NCBI GenBank assembly: GCA_937897265.1
Contig: CALCPT010000578.1
Span: forward strand, 1-8,216
Source of the DNA: an uncultured Alcaligenaceae bacterium
GTDB lineage: Bacteria; Pseudomonadota; Gammaproteobacteria; Burkholderiales; Burkholderiaceae_B
Direction: 5' to 3'
DNA length: 8,216 nt
In this document: piece after piece, positions 1 to 7,289 of the stretch
Position numbering within the stretch: the stretch's first letter is position 1
Layout of the letters: every line of letters begins with the position of its first letter
Notes under the pieces: generated by a model
What the model was told of the DNA's origin: nothing
The model's input: only the letters and a program-made list of their open reading frames with translations
Databases searched by the model: none
Made by a program: the position numbers and the translations under genes

Positions 1-2448
1 TTTCGAGCAAATTGCAGCCAGTTCGGCAGAACCCAAGTACACGTTTGTGTTTTTACCCAAACGATTCGGGAAGTTACGTGTGCTAGTTGACATCACGGTT
101 GCACCTTCGCGCACCTGAGCCTGATTGCCCATACACAGCGAGCAACCTGGCATTTCAGTACGAGCACCTGCCGAACCGAACACGCCGTAGTGACCCTCTT
201 CGGTCAACTGAGCTGCATCCATTTTGGTTGGCGGGGCGATCCACAACTTCACGGGCATGTCGCGCTTGCCTTCGAGCAGTTTCGACGCGGCACGGAAGTG
301 ACCGATGTTAGTCATGCAGCTACCGATAAACACTTCGTCGATCTTGGCGCCAGACACCTCTGATAAGGTTTTTACGTCATCAGGGTCATTGGGGCAAGCG
401 ACGATTGGCTCGTGAATCTCGGCCAAATCAATTTCAATGATTGCTGCGTATTCAGCATCAGCATCAGGCTGCAAGAGTTGTGGGTTTTTGAGCCAGGCTT
501 CCATAGCGTGAATGCGGCGTGTAATGCTGCGCTCGTCTGAGTAGCCATTGGCAATCATCCACTTCAACATCACGATGTTGCTGTTGATGTATTCGATGAC
601 AGGCTCTTTGTTCAAGCGAATCGTGCAGCCAGCAGCTGAACGCTCGGCTGAAGCATCAGACAGTTCAAACGCTTGTTCTGCTTTGAGGTCAGGCAAGCCT
701 TCGATCTCAAGAATGCGACCTGAAAACACATTTTTTTTGTTTTGTTTTTCAACAGTCAACAAACCCGCTTTGATGGCGTACAACGGGATCGCGCTGACCA
801 AGTCGCGCAGGGTCACGCCAGGTTGCATTTTGCCTTTGAAGCGCACCAATACTGATTCGGGCATATCCAAAGGCATCACGCCCGTGGCAGCGGCGAAGGC
901 GACCAAGCCAGAGCCTGCTGGAAAGCTAATGCCAATTGGGAAGCGAGTATGTGAATCGCCGCCAGTACCGACGGTATCAGGCAACAACATGCGGTTGAGC
1001 CACGAGTGAATCACGCCGTCGCCTGGGCGCAGAGAGATACCACCACGGTTGCTCATGAACTGGGGCAACGTGTGATGGGTTTTCACGTCGACTGATTTTG
1101 GATAGGCCGCAGTGTGACAGAACGATTGCATGACCAGATCTGCTGAAAAGCCCAAGCAAGCCAGATCCTTGAGTTCGTCGCGTGTCATTGGGCCCGTTGT
1201 GTCTTGGCTGCCAACCGAAGTCATTCTGGGTTCGCAGTATGAACCAGGACGCACGCCTTGACCCTCGGGCAAGCCACAAGCGCGACCAACCATTTTCTGG
1301 GCAAGAGTGAAGCCTTTTTTCGAGGCCGCTGGGTTGTGCGGAAAGCGGAACAGTGTTGAGGGTGGCAAGCCGAGCGTCTCGCGCGCTTTGCTAGTTAGAC
1401 CACGGCCAACGATCAAGGGGATACGACCGCCTGCACGCACTTCGTCAAACAAGACTTCTGATTTGACTTCAAACTTAGCGATGACCTTGCCGTCTTTCAG
1501 CGCTTCGCCGTCATAGGGACGCAGTTCGATCACGTCGCCCATGTTCATATTCGACACGTCAAGTTCGATCGGCAAGGCGCCAGCGTCTTCCATGGTGTTG
1601 TAGAAGATCGGTGCAATCTTGTTGCCCAAGCAAACACCACCAAAACGCTTGTTAGGTACGAAAGGAATGTCTTCGCCGGTAAACCACAGCACCGAATTGG
1701 TGGCTGATTTACGTGACGAACCTGTGCCGACTACGTCACCAACGTAGGCCACCAAATGACCTTTCTTTTTCAGATCATTGATGAAATTGATTGGCCCGAT
1801 TTTGCCTGCTTCTTGTGGCTCAATACCAGGACGTGGATTTTTGAGCATTGCCAAAGCGTGCAACGGAATATCAGGACGTGTCCAAGCATCAGGGGCCGGT
1901 GACAAGTCGTCGGTGTTGGTTTCGCCAGTGACTTTAAATACCGTGACCGTCAAGCTTTTTGGGACTTCGGGGCGACTGGTAAACCATTCGCCATCGGCCC
2001 AGCTTTGCATCACGGCTTTTGCGTTAGCGTTACCTTTGAGTGCTTTTTCTTTTACGTCGTGAAAAGCATCGAACATTAGCAAGGTTTTTTTCAAACCTTC
2101 AGCAGCGACTTTGCCGACTTCAGCGTCGTCAAGCAGGTCAACCATGGGGCCAATGTTGTAGCCACCCAGCATGGTGCCGAGCAGTTCGGTTGCTTTGCTG
2201 CGCGAGATCAAGCTGCACTTTTCAGTGCCTAGCGCCACAGCAGCTAGGTAAGAGGCTTTGACTTTTGCGGCGTCATCGACACCAGCTGGTACGCGATGCG
2301 TCATCAATTCAACGAGCACCTCACCTTCACCGGCTGGTGGTGCTTTGAGCAGTTCGATCAGCTCAGCAGTTTGGTGTGCGGTCAGTGGGAGGGGAGGAAT
2401 ACCAAGGGCTGCGCGTTCGGCAACGTGTTGGCGATAGGCTTCAAGCAT
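1..2448 (-). CDS. acnB: Aconitate hydratase B (bifunctional aconitase / 2-methylisocitrate dehydratase), 3' end cut by window
   Basis: Cytoplasmic [4Fe-4S] enzyme that isomerises citrate to isocitrate in the TCA cycle; AcnB proteins also act on 2-methyl-cis-aconitate in propionate degradation. The reading frame is open for 816 codons from an ATG at 2448-2446 and matches my recollection of E. coli AcnB (about 865 residues) from start to cut, so roughly 45-50 C-terminal residues lie outside the window. It opens [16 protein letters not shown], the usual AcnB N-terminus, followed by the HEAT-like domain. The swivel domain contains [20 protein letters not shown] (about 1683-1742). The iron-sulfur cysteines are present: C711 in [11 protein letters not shown], and C769 and C772 in [11 protein letters not shown]. 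The sequence at the window edge ([17 protein letters not shown]) is still in the correct frame, so I see no frameshift. An AAAGG about 10 nt upstream of the ATG can serve as ribosome binding site. It appears monocistronic in this window, with its own promoter. Identification is firm; the methylisocitrate activity is family knowledge only. Confidence 0.97.
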   Translation of the reverse strand, partial: MLEAYRQHVAERAALGIPPLPLTAHQTAELIELLKAPPAGEGEVLVELMTHRVPAGVDDAAKVKASYLAAVALGTEKCSLISRSKATELLGTMLGGYNIGPMVDLLDDAEVGKVAAEGLKKTLLMFDAFHDVKEKALKGNANAKAVMQSWADGEWFTSRPEVPKSLTVTVFKVTGETNTDDLSPAPDAWTRPDIPLHALAMLKNPRPGIEPQEAGKIGPINFINDLKKKGHLVAYVGDVVGTGSSRKSATNSVLWFTGEDIPFVPNKRFGGVCLGNKIAPIFYNTMEDAGALPIELDVSNMNMGDVIELRPYDGEALKDGKVIAKFEVKSEVLFDEVRAGGRIPLIVGRGLTSKARETLGLPPSTLFRFPHNPAASKKGFTLAQKMVGRACGLPEGQGVRPGSYCEPRMTSVGSQDTTGPMTRDELKDLACLGFSADLVMQSFCHTAAYPKSVDVKTHHTLPQFMSNRGGISLRPGDGVIHSWLNRMLLPDTVGTGGDSHTRFPIGISFPAGSGLVAFAAATGVMPLDMPESVLVRFKGKMQPGVTLRDLVSAIPLYAIKAGLLTVEKQNKKNVFSGRILEIEGLPDLKAEQAFELSDASAERSAAGCTIRLNKEPVIEYINSNIVMLKWMIANGYSDERSITRRIHAMEAWLKNPQLLQPDADAEYAAIIEIDLAEIHEPIVACPNDPDDVKTLSEVSGAKIDEVFIGSCMTNIGHFRAASKLLEGKRDMPVKLWIAPPTKMDAAQLTEEGHYGVFGSAGARTEMPGCSLCMGNQAQVREGATVMSTSTRNFPNRLGKNTNVYLGSAELAAICSK

Positions 2449-2489
2449 GATGGCGCCTTTCAAAGGTTAGAAATATGAATCAAATGAAG

Positions 2490-2529
2490 AAAAATTCTGA
2501 CGAATTCGTCAGCCTTTTCAAGAATTTTT
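2490..2529 (-). promoter_or_regulatory. Nested inverted repeats in the acnB 5' leader
   Basis: The predicted acnB leader holds two overlapping inverted repeats. The inner one is a perfect 16-bp palindrome, CTGACGAATTCGTCAG (2497-2512), which as RNA gives a 6-bp stem with an AATT loop. In the acnB direction it is followed at once by AATTTTTCTTC, so it has the look of a small intrinsic terminator. The outer pair is AAAAATTCT (mRNA order, 2529-2521) with AGAATTTTT (2498-2490); it shares two bases with the inner stem and would trap the U-run in a duplex. The element lies about 40-80 nt before the start codon. It could be an attenuator-like leader, an RNA stability hairpin, or a DNA operator; the sequence does not decide. 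Confidence 0.5.
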
Positions 2530-2550
2530 GGACTGAGAACCGATAGCACG

Positions 2551-2579
2551 ATTGTAGTGGTAAGCGCATGATCGATCAA
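2551..2579 (-). promoter_or_regulatory. Sigma-70 promoter of acnB
   Basis: On the minus strand a -35 box TTGATC (2579-2574) and a -10 box TACAAT (2556-2551) are separated by exactly 17 bp. The -10 box matches TATAAT at five of six positions and the -35 box matches TTGACA at four of six. Transcription would start near 2544-2545 and give a leader of about 96 nt. The -35 box overlaps a 10-bp palindrome, TGATCGATCA (2569-2578). Direction and distance fit acnB and no other gene. Confidence 0.7.
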
Positions 2580-2581
2580 GT

Positions 2582-2602
2582 GTCTTATATCTTATATAAG
2601 AC
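2582..2602. promoter_or_regulatory. Palindromic operator candidate upstream of the acnB promoter
   Basis: GTCTTATAT (2582-2590) and ATATAAGAC (2594-2602) form a perfect 9-bp inverted repeat around a CTT spacer. Within it TCTTATATAAGA (2590-2601) is by itself a perfect 12-bp palindrome, and TCTTATA occurs twice in tandem (2583-2589, 2590-2596). The site begins 3 bp upstream of the acnB -35 box and is centred near -48 of the predicted start, a place that suits an activator touching RNA polymerase or a repressor. The size and symmetry suggest a dimeric helix-turn-helix regulator, for example of the GntR family; the regulator is not in this window. Confidence 0.5.
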
Positions 2603-2671
2603 TTGACGATAGGACTCGCCCCTAGGCTGCGTATAACTTAGTTTATGATGGGTCATGCCGATTGAAAAGTG

Positions 2672-2710
2672 AAACGGTTTGCGACGTACAAGGTACGTCG
2701 CAAACCGTTT
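2672..2710 (-). terminator. Hairpin terminator of the amidase gene
   Basis: AAACGGTTTGCGACGTAC (2672-2689) and its exact reverse complement (2693-2710) form a perfect 18-bp stem closed by a 3-nt loop. It begins 20 nt after the stop codon of the minus-strand amidase gene. In that direction the stem ends in GTTT and is followed by CACTTTTC, a broken but U-rich tail, so intrinsic termination is plausible. It also insulates the acnB promoter from read-through. In the plus direction the flank (GGAAGG) is not U-rich. Confidence 0.75.
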
Positions 2711-2730
2711 GGAAGGTTGGAGGGTCAAAC

Positions 2731-3840
2731 TTATTTTTCAAAAATGCCCTCGGGCAATATGGCGCTGACGCACACGTTTGGAAGGTCTACGGCATTGCTG
2801 ATCCGCAGGTCAACAGCCAGCGAGCAAATGACGTAGGCCTGCTCACGACTAAAGCCTCGCTCGCCAAGCAGTTCAATCATGTCCAGTAAGGCGTTGCGGG
2901 CAGCTAACGTGAGGTCTTCACACTCTTGGGTGCCATCATCGCGAATTGGCAGCCCAGTGGTGGCCACAAAGTTGTGCGGCGCTGCCCACTGAGGGGCTGC
3001 AAAATAGCCTGGATGAGAGAACCTCGGGAAGCGCGTTTTGCGACGGGCCGCTTCGCCCGCTAGCACTCGAAAGCGCACGACTGCGGTCGCACCCATTTCA
3101 ATCGCGGTGATGCAGCACTCAGAGTCTCCTTGAGCATAGTGGGCATCGCCGAGCGAAAAGAGCGCGCCGTCGACACCTACGGGAAGTTGCAGTCGCGAGC
3201 CGCGCGTCAATTGTTTGATATCTGCGTTGCCACCATTTTCGCGCGGTGGCATGGTGCGCAAGCCTTGGCTGGCAATCGGTTCAATCGTAGGAACCGCGTC
3301 TTGCGCGTCTGGCAACAGTGCGATGCCACCACGTTTAACGAGATCGGTTTCGCGACCATTCCAAAGCAGCATTTGCTCATGCGAGGGCGCGACACCTGCT
3401 GTCCCCATAAAAATCCCTTCAGGGATTTTGACACCTGGGATCTGAGCCGAGCGCGCGAAGCCACGATCGACTTCCCAGTGCGCCAGAAAACGAGCATCAA
3501 AGATCTCGCGCAAAAAGCCGGCACCCGGGCGGATCACGGTCCAGCCGTAAGGTTGTGGCGTTAAGTCAACAAACTCGACTTCTAAAACATCTCCGGGCTT
3601 TGCGCCTTTGACAAAAATCGGGCCCGTGAGCGGATGCCCCGCTTTTTTGTCGTTGCCAGCAAGATCGTCAAAGGTCATGCCAGGCTTGACCTGACCGTCT
3701 GAGGCGTCGCGGGTTTCAAGCAGAAGATCTTCTCCGGGTGCCACCTCAAGGATGGGTTCAATGTCGGGATGCCAGCGGTTATGGCCTGTACCCGGGTCGT
3801 CGCGAAGGCGGCGATTGCGATCGATGTGAATGGCTTTCAT
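2731..3840 (-). CDS. Acetamidase/formamidase family protein
   Basis: Predicted cytoplasmic hydrolase of the FmdA/AmdA family, whose known members split formamide or acetamide into ammonia and the carboxylic acid. From the ATG at 3840-3838 it has 369 residues, somewhat short for formamidases (about 400). Family signatures are clear: HNRWHPDI at residues 20-27, GPIFVKGAKPGD at 73-84, PPRENGGNADIK at 198-209, GDAHYAQGDSE at 231-241, and the C-terminal run DLPNVCVSAILPEGIFEK at 352-369. The frame stays open upstream to a TTG at 3897, but that start has no visible ribosome binding site; the ATG has an AGGA 12 nt upstream and gives the family-typical beginning MKAIHIDRN. The gene ends with a strong hairpin 20 nt after its TAA and is divergent from the Bug receptor gene across 135 bp, which suggests linked control. 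The substrate is unknown: members of this family are often named formamidase without test, so I give no symbol. Confidence 0.9.
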   Translation of the reverse strand: MKAIHIDRNRRLRDDPGTGHNRWHPDIEPILEVAPGEDLLLETRDASDGQVKPGMTFDDLAGNDKKAGHPLTGPIFVKGAKPGDVLEVEFVDLTPQPYGWTVIRPGAGFLREIFDARFLAHWEVDRGFARSAQIPGVKIPEGIFMGTAGVAPSHEQMLLWNGRETDLVKRGGIALLPDAQDAVPTIEPIASQGLRTMPPRENGGNADIKQLTRGSRLQLPVGVDGALFSLGDAHYAQGDSECCITAIEMGATAVVRFRVLAGEAARRKTRFPRFSHPGYFAAPQWAAPHNFVATTGLPIRDDGTQECEDLTLAARNALLDMIELLGERGFSREQAYVICSLAVDLRISNAVDLPNVCVSAILPEGIFEK

Positions 3841-3975
3841 GGTGAGGGGTGTTCCTGTTGGTGGCGATGTTGAGGATAACCAAACCGATCGAGACAAGCG
3901 CTAGGCTATCGAAATATTTAATTTCCCACTATCATGACTCAAAACAATTAACGATAACAACTAAGAGACATAATA
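3841..3975. promoter_or_regulatory. Divergent intergenic region between amidase and Bug receptor genes
   Basis: This 135-bp stretch must hold the promoters of both flanking genes. It is A/T-rich from about 3905 to 3975. I find no convincing sigma-70 pair on either strand: TATCAT (3930-3935) is a possible plus-strand -10 box without a good -35 partner, and TTGAGT with TAAATA at a 16-bp gap is a weak minus-strand candidate. GAAAT (3911-3915) and ATTTC (3921-3925) form a short inverted repeat with a 5-bp centre, which could be a regulator half-site pair. AAGAGA about 8 nt upstream of the ATG at 3976 can act as ribosome binding site. Confidence 0.35.
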
Positions 3976-4953
3976 ATGTTACAGATCAAAACTTTGGTTT
4001 CTCTCGGTTTGGCGGTTTGGTTGGCTGGTTGGGGCGTCAGTACTTCGGCACAAGAGTGGCCATCCAAGCCGGTGCGTTTGATTGTGCCCATGCCCCCGGC
4101 TGGTACCACTGACAACATGGGGCGCCTGGTGGCGCAAAAGATGTCTGAACTGATTGGTCAAGTGGTGGTAGTCGAAAACAAGGCGGGCGCCAATGGCAAT
4201 ATTGGCTCAGATTTTGTGTCTAAATCGGCGCCTGATGGCTATACCTTGTTGGTGTCGGGCGTGGGTAGCCAAGGGATTAATGCCACACTGTATCGCTCGA
4301 TGCCATATGACATTGTTGAGGGGCTAACCCACATCGGCATGATCGCGAAAGGCCCCAATGCGCTGGTGATTAACCCCGCCTTTCCTGCGAATAATCTAAG
4401 CGAGCTCATTGCCTTGATTAAAGCGAGCCCCGGCAAGTACAACTATGGCTCGACCGGCAACGGCGCCTCGAATCATCTATCCATGGAGATGCTGAAGTCT
4501 GCTGCGGATTTAAATGTTGCTCATATTCCTTACAAAGGTGGTGCGGCTGCCATGATGGATCTGATGGCGGGTCAGGTTCCGATGATGTTTGTCAATTTTG
4601 ACTCGGCTGTACCGCATGTGAAATCAGGCAAGATGCGTGCGATTGCCGTGACGAGTTTGACCCGACGTGAGGCGCTGCCTGATGTGCCGACTGTTGCCGA
4701 ATCTGGTTTCGCGGGTTTTGAGGCCGAGTCTTGGACAGCGATCAGCGGGCCGCCGAATATGCCTCCGGCGTTGGTGCTGCGCATCAATGAAATTTTGATT
4801 CGTATCGCGCAAATGCCCGATGTTCGCGAAAAATTTGCAGCGTTGGGCCTTGAGGCTTCGCTGTTAAAGCCCGACGCGATGAAGCAATTCGTGAAGAACG
4901 AAGTCGACAAATGGGGTAAGGCAGTGCGTGCTTCGGGCGCGACGGTCGATTAA
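3976..4953 (+). CDS. Bug-type (tripartite tricarboxylate transporter) periplasmic substrate-binding protein
   Basis: Secreted periplasmic receptor of the TctC/Bug family, which binds small carboxylates or other organic solutes for tripartite tricarboxylate transport or sensing. It has 325 residues, the usual family length. Residues 1-25 form a signal peptide, with a hydrophobic run LVSLGLAVWLAGWG and probable cleavage after STSA, before QEWPSKP. The mature protein has the family order: WPSKPVRLIVPMPPAGTTDN (28-47), VVVVENKAGANGNIG, APDGYTLLVSG, YKGGAAAMMDLMAGQ, and LPDVPTVAESG near the C-terminal third. The loop PMPPAGTTD differs a little from the common PFxPGGxxD. No TctA or TctB membrane subunits lie nearby, so it is an orphan receptor, as is common in Burkholderiales. 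It is the first of three plus-strand genes, 81 bp before the dioxygenase, and may bring in or sense that enzyme's substrate. Family assignment is firm; the ligand is unknown. Confidence 0.93.
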   Translation: MLQIKTLVSLGLAVWLAGWGVSTSAQEWPSKPVRLIVPMPPAGTTDNMGRLVAQKMSELIGQVVVVENKAGANGNIGSDFVSKSAPDGYTLLVSGVGSQGINATLYRSMPYDIVEGLTHIGMIAKGPNALVINPAFPANNLSELIALIKASPGKYNYGSTGNGASNHLSMEMLKSAADLNVAHIPYKGGAAAMMDLMAGQVPMMFVNFDSAVPHVKSGKMRAIAVTSLTRREALPDVPTVAESGFAGFEAESWTAISGPPNMPPALVLRINEILIRIAQMPDVREKFAALGLEASLLKPDAMKQFVKNEVDKWGKAVRASGATVD

Positions 4954-5034
4954 AAAATGAGTGACGCAACACACCCAACGAATCGATGGCCGAAGTCATT
5001 CGAATCATTAGATACAAACTGATTGGTGAAAGAC

Positions 5035-5943
5035 ATGAACCGTATCCTGACTGCTAAGCAACTTGAACAATACTCAGAAGAGGGCTTTGTGATCGTGCAA
5101 GACGTCGTGCCAGAGGCGACGATTTTGCGGATGAAAGAGGTCTTGGCTGACTTAGTTGAGAAATCACGTGCGCTTGCTACACACGACGATGTGTACGACC
5201 TAGAGCCTGGCCATCAAGCCTCTGACCCGCGGGTACGTCGTATTAAAAAACCGCACGTCGTTGACCCCGTATTTAAAGATCTCATGACGACGCCAAAGTT
5301 TATGGGAATCTTGCAGGATCTCTTGGGTGAAAACGTACGCTTGCATGGCTCCAAGCTGAATCTCAAGGCTCCACATTTTGGGTCTCCTGTTGAGTGGCAC
5401 CAGGATTGGGCGTTTTATCCGCACTCTAATGACGACGTGCTGGCAGCTGGTGTGATGCTAGATGACACTACGGTCGAAAACGGAGCGATGTATGTGATCC
5501 CAGGATCGCATAAAGGCCCGACCTATGATCACCACGACGCAGAGGGTTACTTCTGTGGCGCCATGGATCCAGAGACTTGTGGTGTTGATTTTTCACGCGC
5601 TGTGGCCTGCGAAGGACCAGCGGGGTCGGTGTCGTTTCATCACGTGCGGGCCGTGCATGGCTCTGCACAAAATATTTCAACGCGTTCGCGCGGTTTACTG
5701 TTGTATGAATTTACCGCGGCAGATGCTTACCCGTTGATGGCTGCGGGCAAAGCTGACTGGCAAGCATTCTCAAAGCGTCTGATCTGCGGCAAAGACACGA
5801 TTATGCCGCGTTGTGTGCCGGCGCCAATTCGTATGCCTTTGCCACCTGCAAAAAATCAAGGTTCGATTTATGAAAATCAAACGTCTGGCAAACGTTATTT
5901 TGGCTTTGTCGAACAAGGTGGCAAAAAAACTCTTTTGGCGTGA
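5035..5943 (+). CDS. Phytanoyl-CoA dioxygenase (PhyH) family Fe(II)/2-oxoglutarate oxygenase
   Basis: Predicted cytoplasmic non-haem iron oxygenase that couples 2-oxoglutarate decarboxylation to hydroxylation of an organic substrate. From the ATG at 5035 it has 302 residues. The N-terminus LTAKQLEQYSEEGFVIVQDVV is typical of the family. The iron-binding triad is visible: H122 and D124 in VEWHQDW and H208 in HVRAVHGSAQN; R218 in TRSRGLLLYEF fits the 2-oxoglutarate carboxylate contact. GAMYVIPGSHKGP (150-162) is the usual strand before the variable loop. The frame extends upstream to GTG (5026) and TTG (5023), but GGTGAAAG lies just before the ATG and can act as ribosome binding site, so I chose the ATG. 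A TGA directly precedes the TTG. It sits 81 bp after the receptor gene and 91 bp before adhC and may share their transcript. Bacterial members act on very varied substrates (lipids, phosphonates, antibiotics, amino acids), so the real substrate is open; a role in phytanate breakdown is not implied. Confidence 0.9.
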   Translation: MNRILTAKQLEQYSEEGFVIVQDVVPEATILRMKEVLADLVEKSRALATHDDVYDLEPGHQASDPRVRRIKKPHVVDPVFKDLMTTPKFMGILQDLLGENVRLHGSKLNLKAPHFGSPVEWHQDWAFYPHSNDDVLAAGVMLDDTTVENGAMYVIPGSHKGPTYDHHDAEGYFCGAMDPETCGVDFSRAVACEGPAGSVSFHHVRAVHGSAQNISTRSRGLLLYEFTAADAYPLMAAGKADWQAFSKRLICGKDTIMPRCVPAPIRMPLPPAKNQGSIYENQTSGKRYFGFVEQGGKKTLLA

Positions 5944-6034
5944 GCAAACCAATTAGGTTTTGCTTACCCGAGGTCTAGCCTGACAGCACTGACCGGTTTG
6001 CGCTCGCACGTAGTTTTTTCTTAAGAGGTCGTCA

Positions 6035-7144
6035 ATGGATGTTCGCGCAGCAGTTTCGTATGAGGCAGGTAAGCCCTTGGTGATTGAGACAGTACAACTT
6101 CAGGGGCCTAAGCATGGCGAGGTCCTGATTGAGATGAAAGCGACTGGTATCTGTCACACCGATGAGTTCACTCGCTCTGGTGCTGATCCCGAGGGGATTT
6201 TTCCTGCCATTCTTGGCCATGAAGGGGCAGGGGTTGTGGTCGATGTCGGGCCTGGGGTCGTCAGTTTAAAAAAGGGTGATCATGTGATTCCCTTGTACAC
6301 ACCAGAGTGTCGCCAATGTAAATCGTGTCTGTCGCGTAAGACCAATCTGTGTACGGCCATTCGTGGCACGCAAGGCAAGGGCTTGATGCCTGACGGAACA
6401 AGCCGCTTTTCGCTTGGTGGCAAACCGATCCATCACTACATGGGCTGCTCAACGTTTGCGAACTTTACCGTGTTGCCTGAGATCGCCTTAGCAAAAATTC
6501 GTGAAGATGCGCCCTTTGATAAGGTTTGTTATATCGGCTGCGGCGTCACCACCGGTATCGGCGCTGTGATCAACACTGCGAAGGTTGAGCCCGGTGCCAA
6601 TGTGGTTGTGTTTGGTTTAGGCGGCATTGGTTTGAACGTCGTGCAAGGTGCACGGATGGCAGGCGCCAACATGATCGTTGGCGTAGACTTGAACCCAAGT
6701 CGACAGGCCTTAGCCACTAAATTTGGGATGACGCATTTCGTCAATCCTAAAGATGTCGGGGGCGACCTCGTTGCGCATCTCATCGAGCTAACCGGTGGAG
6801 GCGCAGACTACAGCTTTGAGTGTATTGGCAACGTTGACGTGATGCGTCAGGCGCTCGAGTGCTGTCATCGTGGCTGGGGAGTATCGGTCATTATTGGCGT
6901 AGCTGGTTCGGGTCAAGAAATTAAAACCCGTCCCTTTCAGCTGGTGACGGGCAGAACCTGGAAGGGCACTGCCTTTGGTGGTGCACGCGGGCGTACGGAC
7001 GTGCCTAAAATTGTCGACTGGTACATGAACGGCAAGATCCGCATCGACCCGCTCATTACCCACACCATGCCGCTCAGTGACATCAACAAGGCCTTCGACC
7101 TGATGCACGAGGGCAAGAGCATCCGCTCAGTGATACTTTTCTGA
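6035..7144 (+). CDS. frmA: S-(hydroxymethyl)glutathione dehydrogenase / class III alcohol dehydrogenase
   Basis: Cytoplasmic zinc- and NAD-dependent enzyme that oxidises S-hydroxymethylglutathione (formaldehyde plus glutathione) to S-formylglutathione; the gene is also called adhC. It has 369 residues, full length. Catalytic zinc ligands are C40, H62 with E63 (GHEGAG) and C169 (GCGVTTG); structural zinc ligands are C92, C95, C98 and C106. GLGGIG (194-199) is the nucleotide-binding loop, with D218 as the NAD-selecting acid. Class III hallmarks are present: the acidic pair in DPEG (D51, E53) and R110 before [10 protein letters not shown], which bind glutathione. AAGAGG sits 6 nt before the ATG. 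The usual partner S-formylglutathione hydrolase does not follow. Odd point: in the last 42 codons (from 7016) 37 end in G or C, against 20 in the 42 codons before, though the protein remains a good family match to its end. In this neighbourhood it may clear formaldehyde or oxidise an alcohol made by the oxygenase. Confidence 0.95.
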   Translation: MDVRAAVSYEAGKPLVIETVQLQGPKHGEVLIEMKATGICHTDEFTRSGADPEGIFPAILGHEGAGVVVDVGPGVVSLKKGDHVIPLYTPECRQCKSCLSRKTNLCTAIRGTQGKGLMPDGTSRFSLGGKPIHHYMGCSTFANFTVLPEIALAKIREDAPFDKVCYIGCGVTTGIGAVINTAKVEPGANVVVFGLGGIGLNVVQGARMAGANMIVGVDLNPSRQALATKFGMTHFVNPKDVGGDLVAHLIELTGGGADYSFECIGNVDVMRQALECCHRGWGVSVIIGVAGSGQEIKTRPFQLVTGRTWKGTAFGGARGRTDVPKIVDWYMNGKIRIDPLITHTMPLSDINKAFDLMHEGKSIRSVILF

Positions 7145-7168
7145 TCTCCAACCCTTTGATATTCAAGC

Positions 7169-7190
7169 ACACCCCCTGATCAGGGGGTGT
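7169..7190 (+). terminator. Perfect G/C-rich palindrome after adhC, possible terminator
   Basis: A 22-bp perfect palindrome with arms ACACCCCCTGA and TCAGGGGGTGT begins 24 nt after the adhC stop codon. As RNA it gives a stable stem of about 9 bp with a short TGAT/ATCA centre. The following bases are CTCACTCTGG, with no real U-run, so it may act as an imperfect or Rho-assisted terminator or as a 3'-end stabiliser; a bidirectional role is possible because the stem is symmetric. Confidence 0.55.
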
Positions 7191-7268
7191 CTCACTCTGG
7201 CACATTCCACTAGGCTCTGAACTGAAATCGCCACGCTATTTCTGTTCCCTTTTCATTGCTCAGTTGAA

Positions 7269-7282
7269 TCACTCCGGAGTGA
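7269..7282 (+). promoter_or_regulatory. Palindrome containing the ribosome binding site of the secreted-protein gene
   Basis: TCACTCCGGAGTGA is a perfect 14-bp palindrome. Its GGAG (7276-7279) is the only ribosome binding site in view for the gene that starts at 7290, 10 nt further on. In RNA a TCACT/AGTGA stem with a CCGG loop would hold part of the site, so it may tune translation; at DNA level it could also be an operator. Confidence 0.4.
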
Positions 7283-7289
7283 ATATTTC

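Noticed and set aside
548..1009. 153-residue plus-strand open frame
   Set aside because: Lies wholly antisense to acnB, whose frame is continuous and conserved. Shorter plus-strand frames at 87-311, 1307-1516, 1778-2062, 2040-2261 and 2296-2478 are rejected for the same reason.
2662..2889. 75-residue plus-strand frame starting in the intergenic hairpin
   Set aside because: It translates the terminator stem and then the antisense of the amidase C-terminus, with no ribosome binding site.
3130..3564. 144-residue plus-strand open frame
   Set aside because: Antisense to the amidase gene, whose family motifs run through the same bases; the translation has no recognisable domain.
4957..5022. 21-codon open frame between the receptor and oxygenase genes
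   Set aside because: It starts 3 nt after the receptor stop and ends just before the oxygenase gene, but has no ribosome binding site of note and no recognisable peptide; spacing alone is not enough.
5943..5964. Hairpin AGCAAACC / GGTTTTGCT after the oxygenase gene
   Set aside because: The stem is short, needs a bulged T, is A/T-rich and lacks a following U-run, so I do not call a terminator; read-through into adhC is more likely.
7199..7215. TGGCAC resembling the -24 element of a sigma-54 promoter
   Set aside because: The required GC-containing -12 element (TTGCA/T) is not found at the correct distance, so a sigma-54 promoter is not supported.
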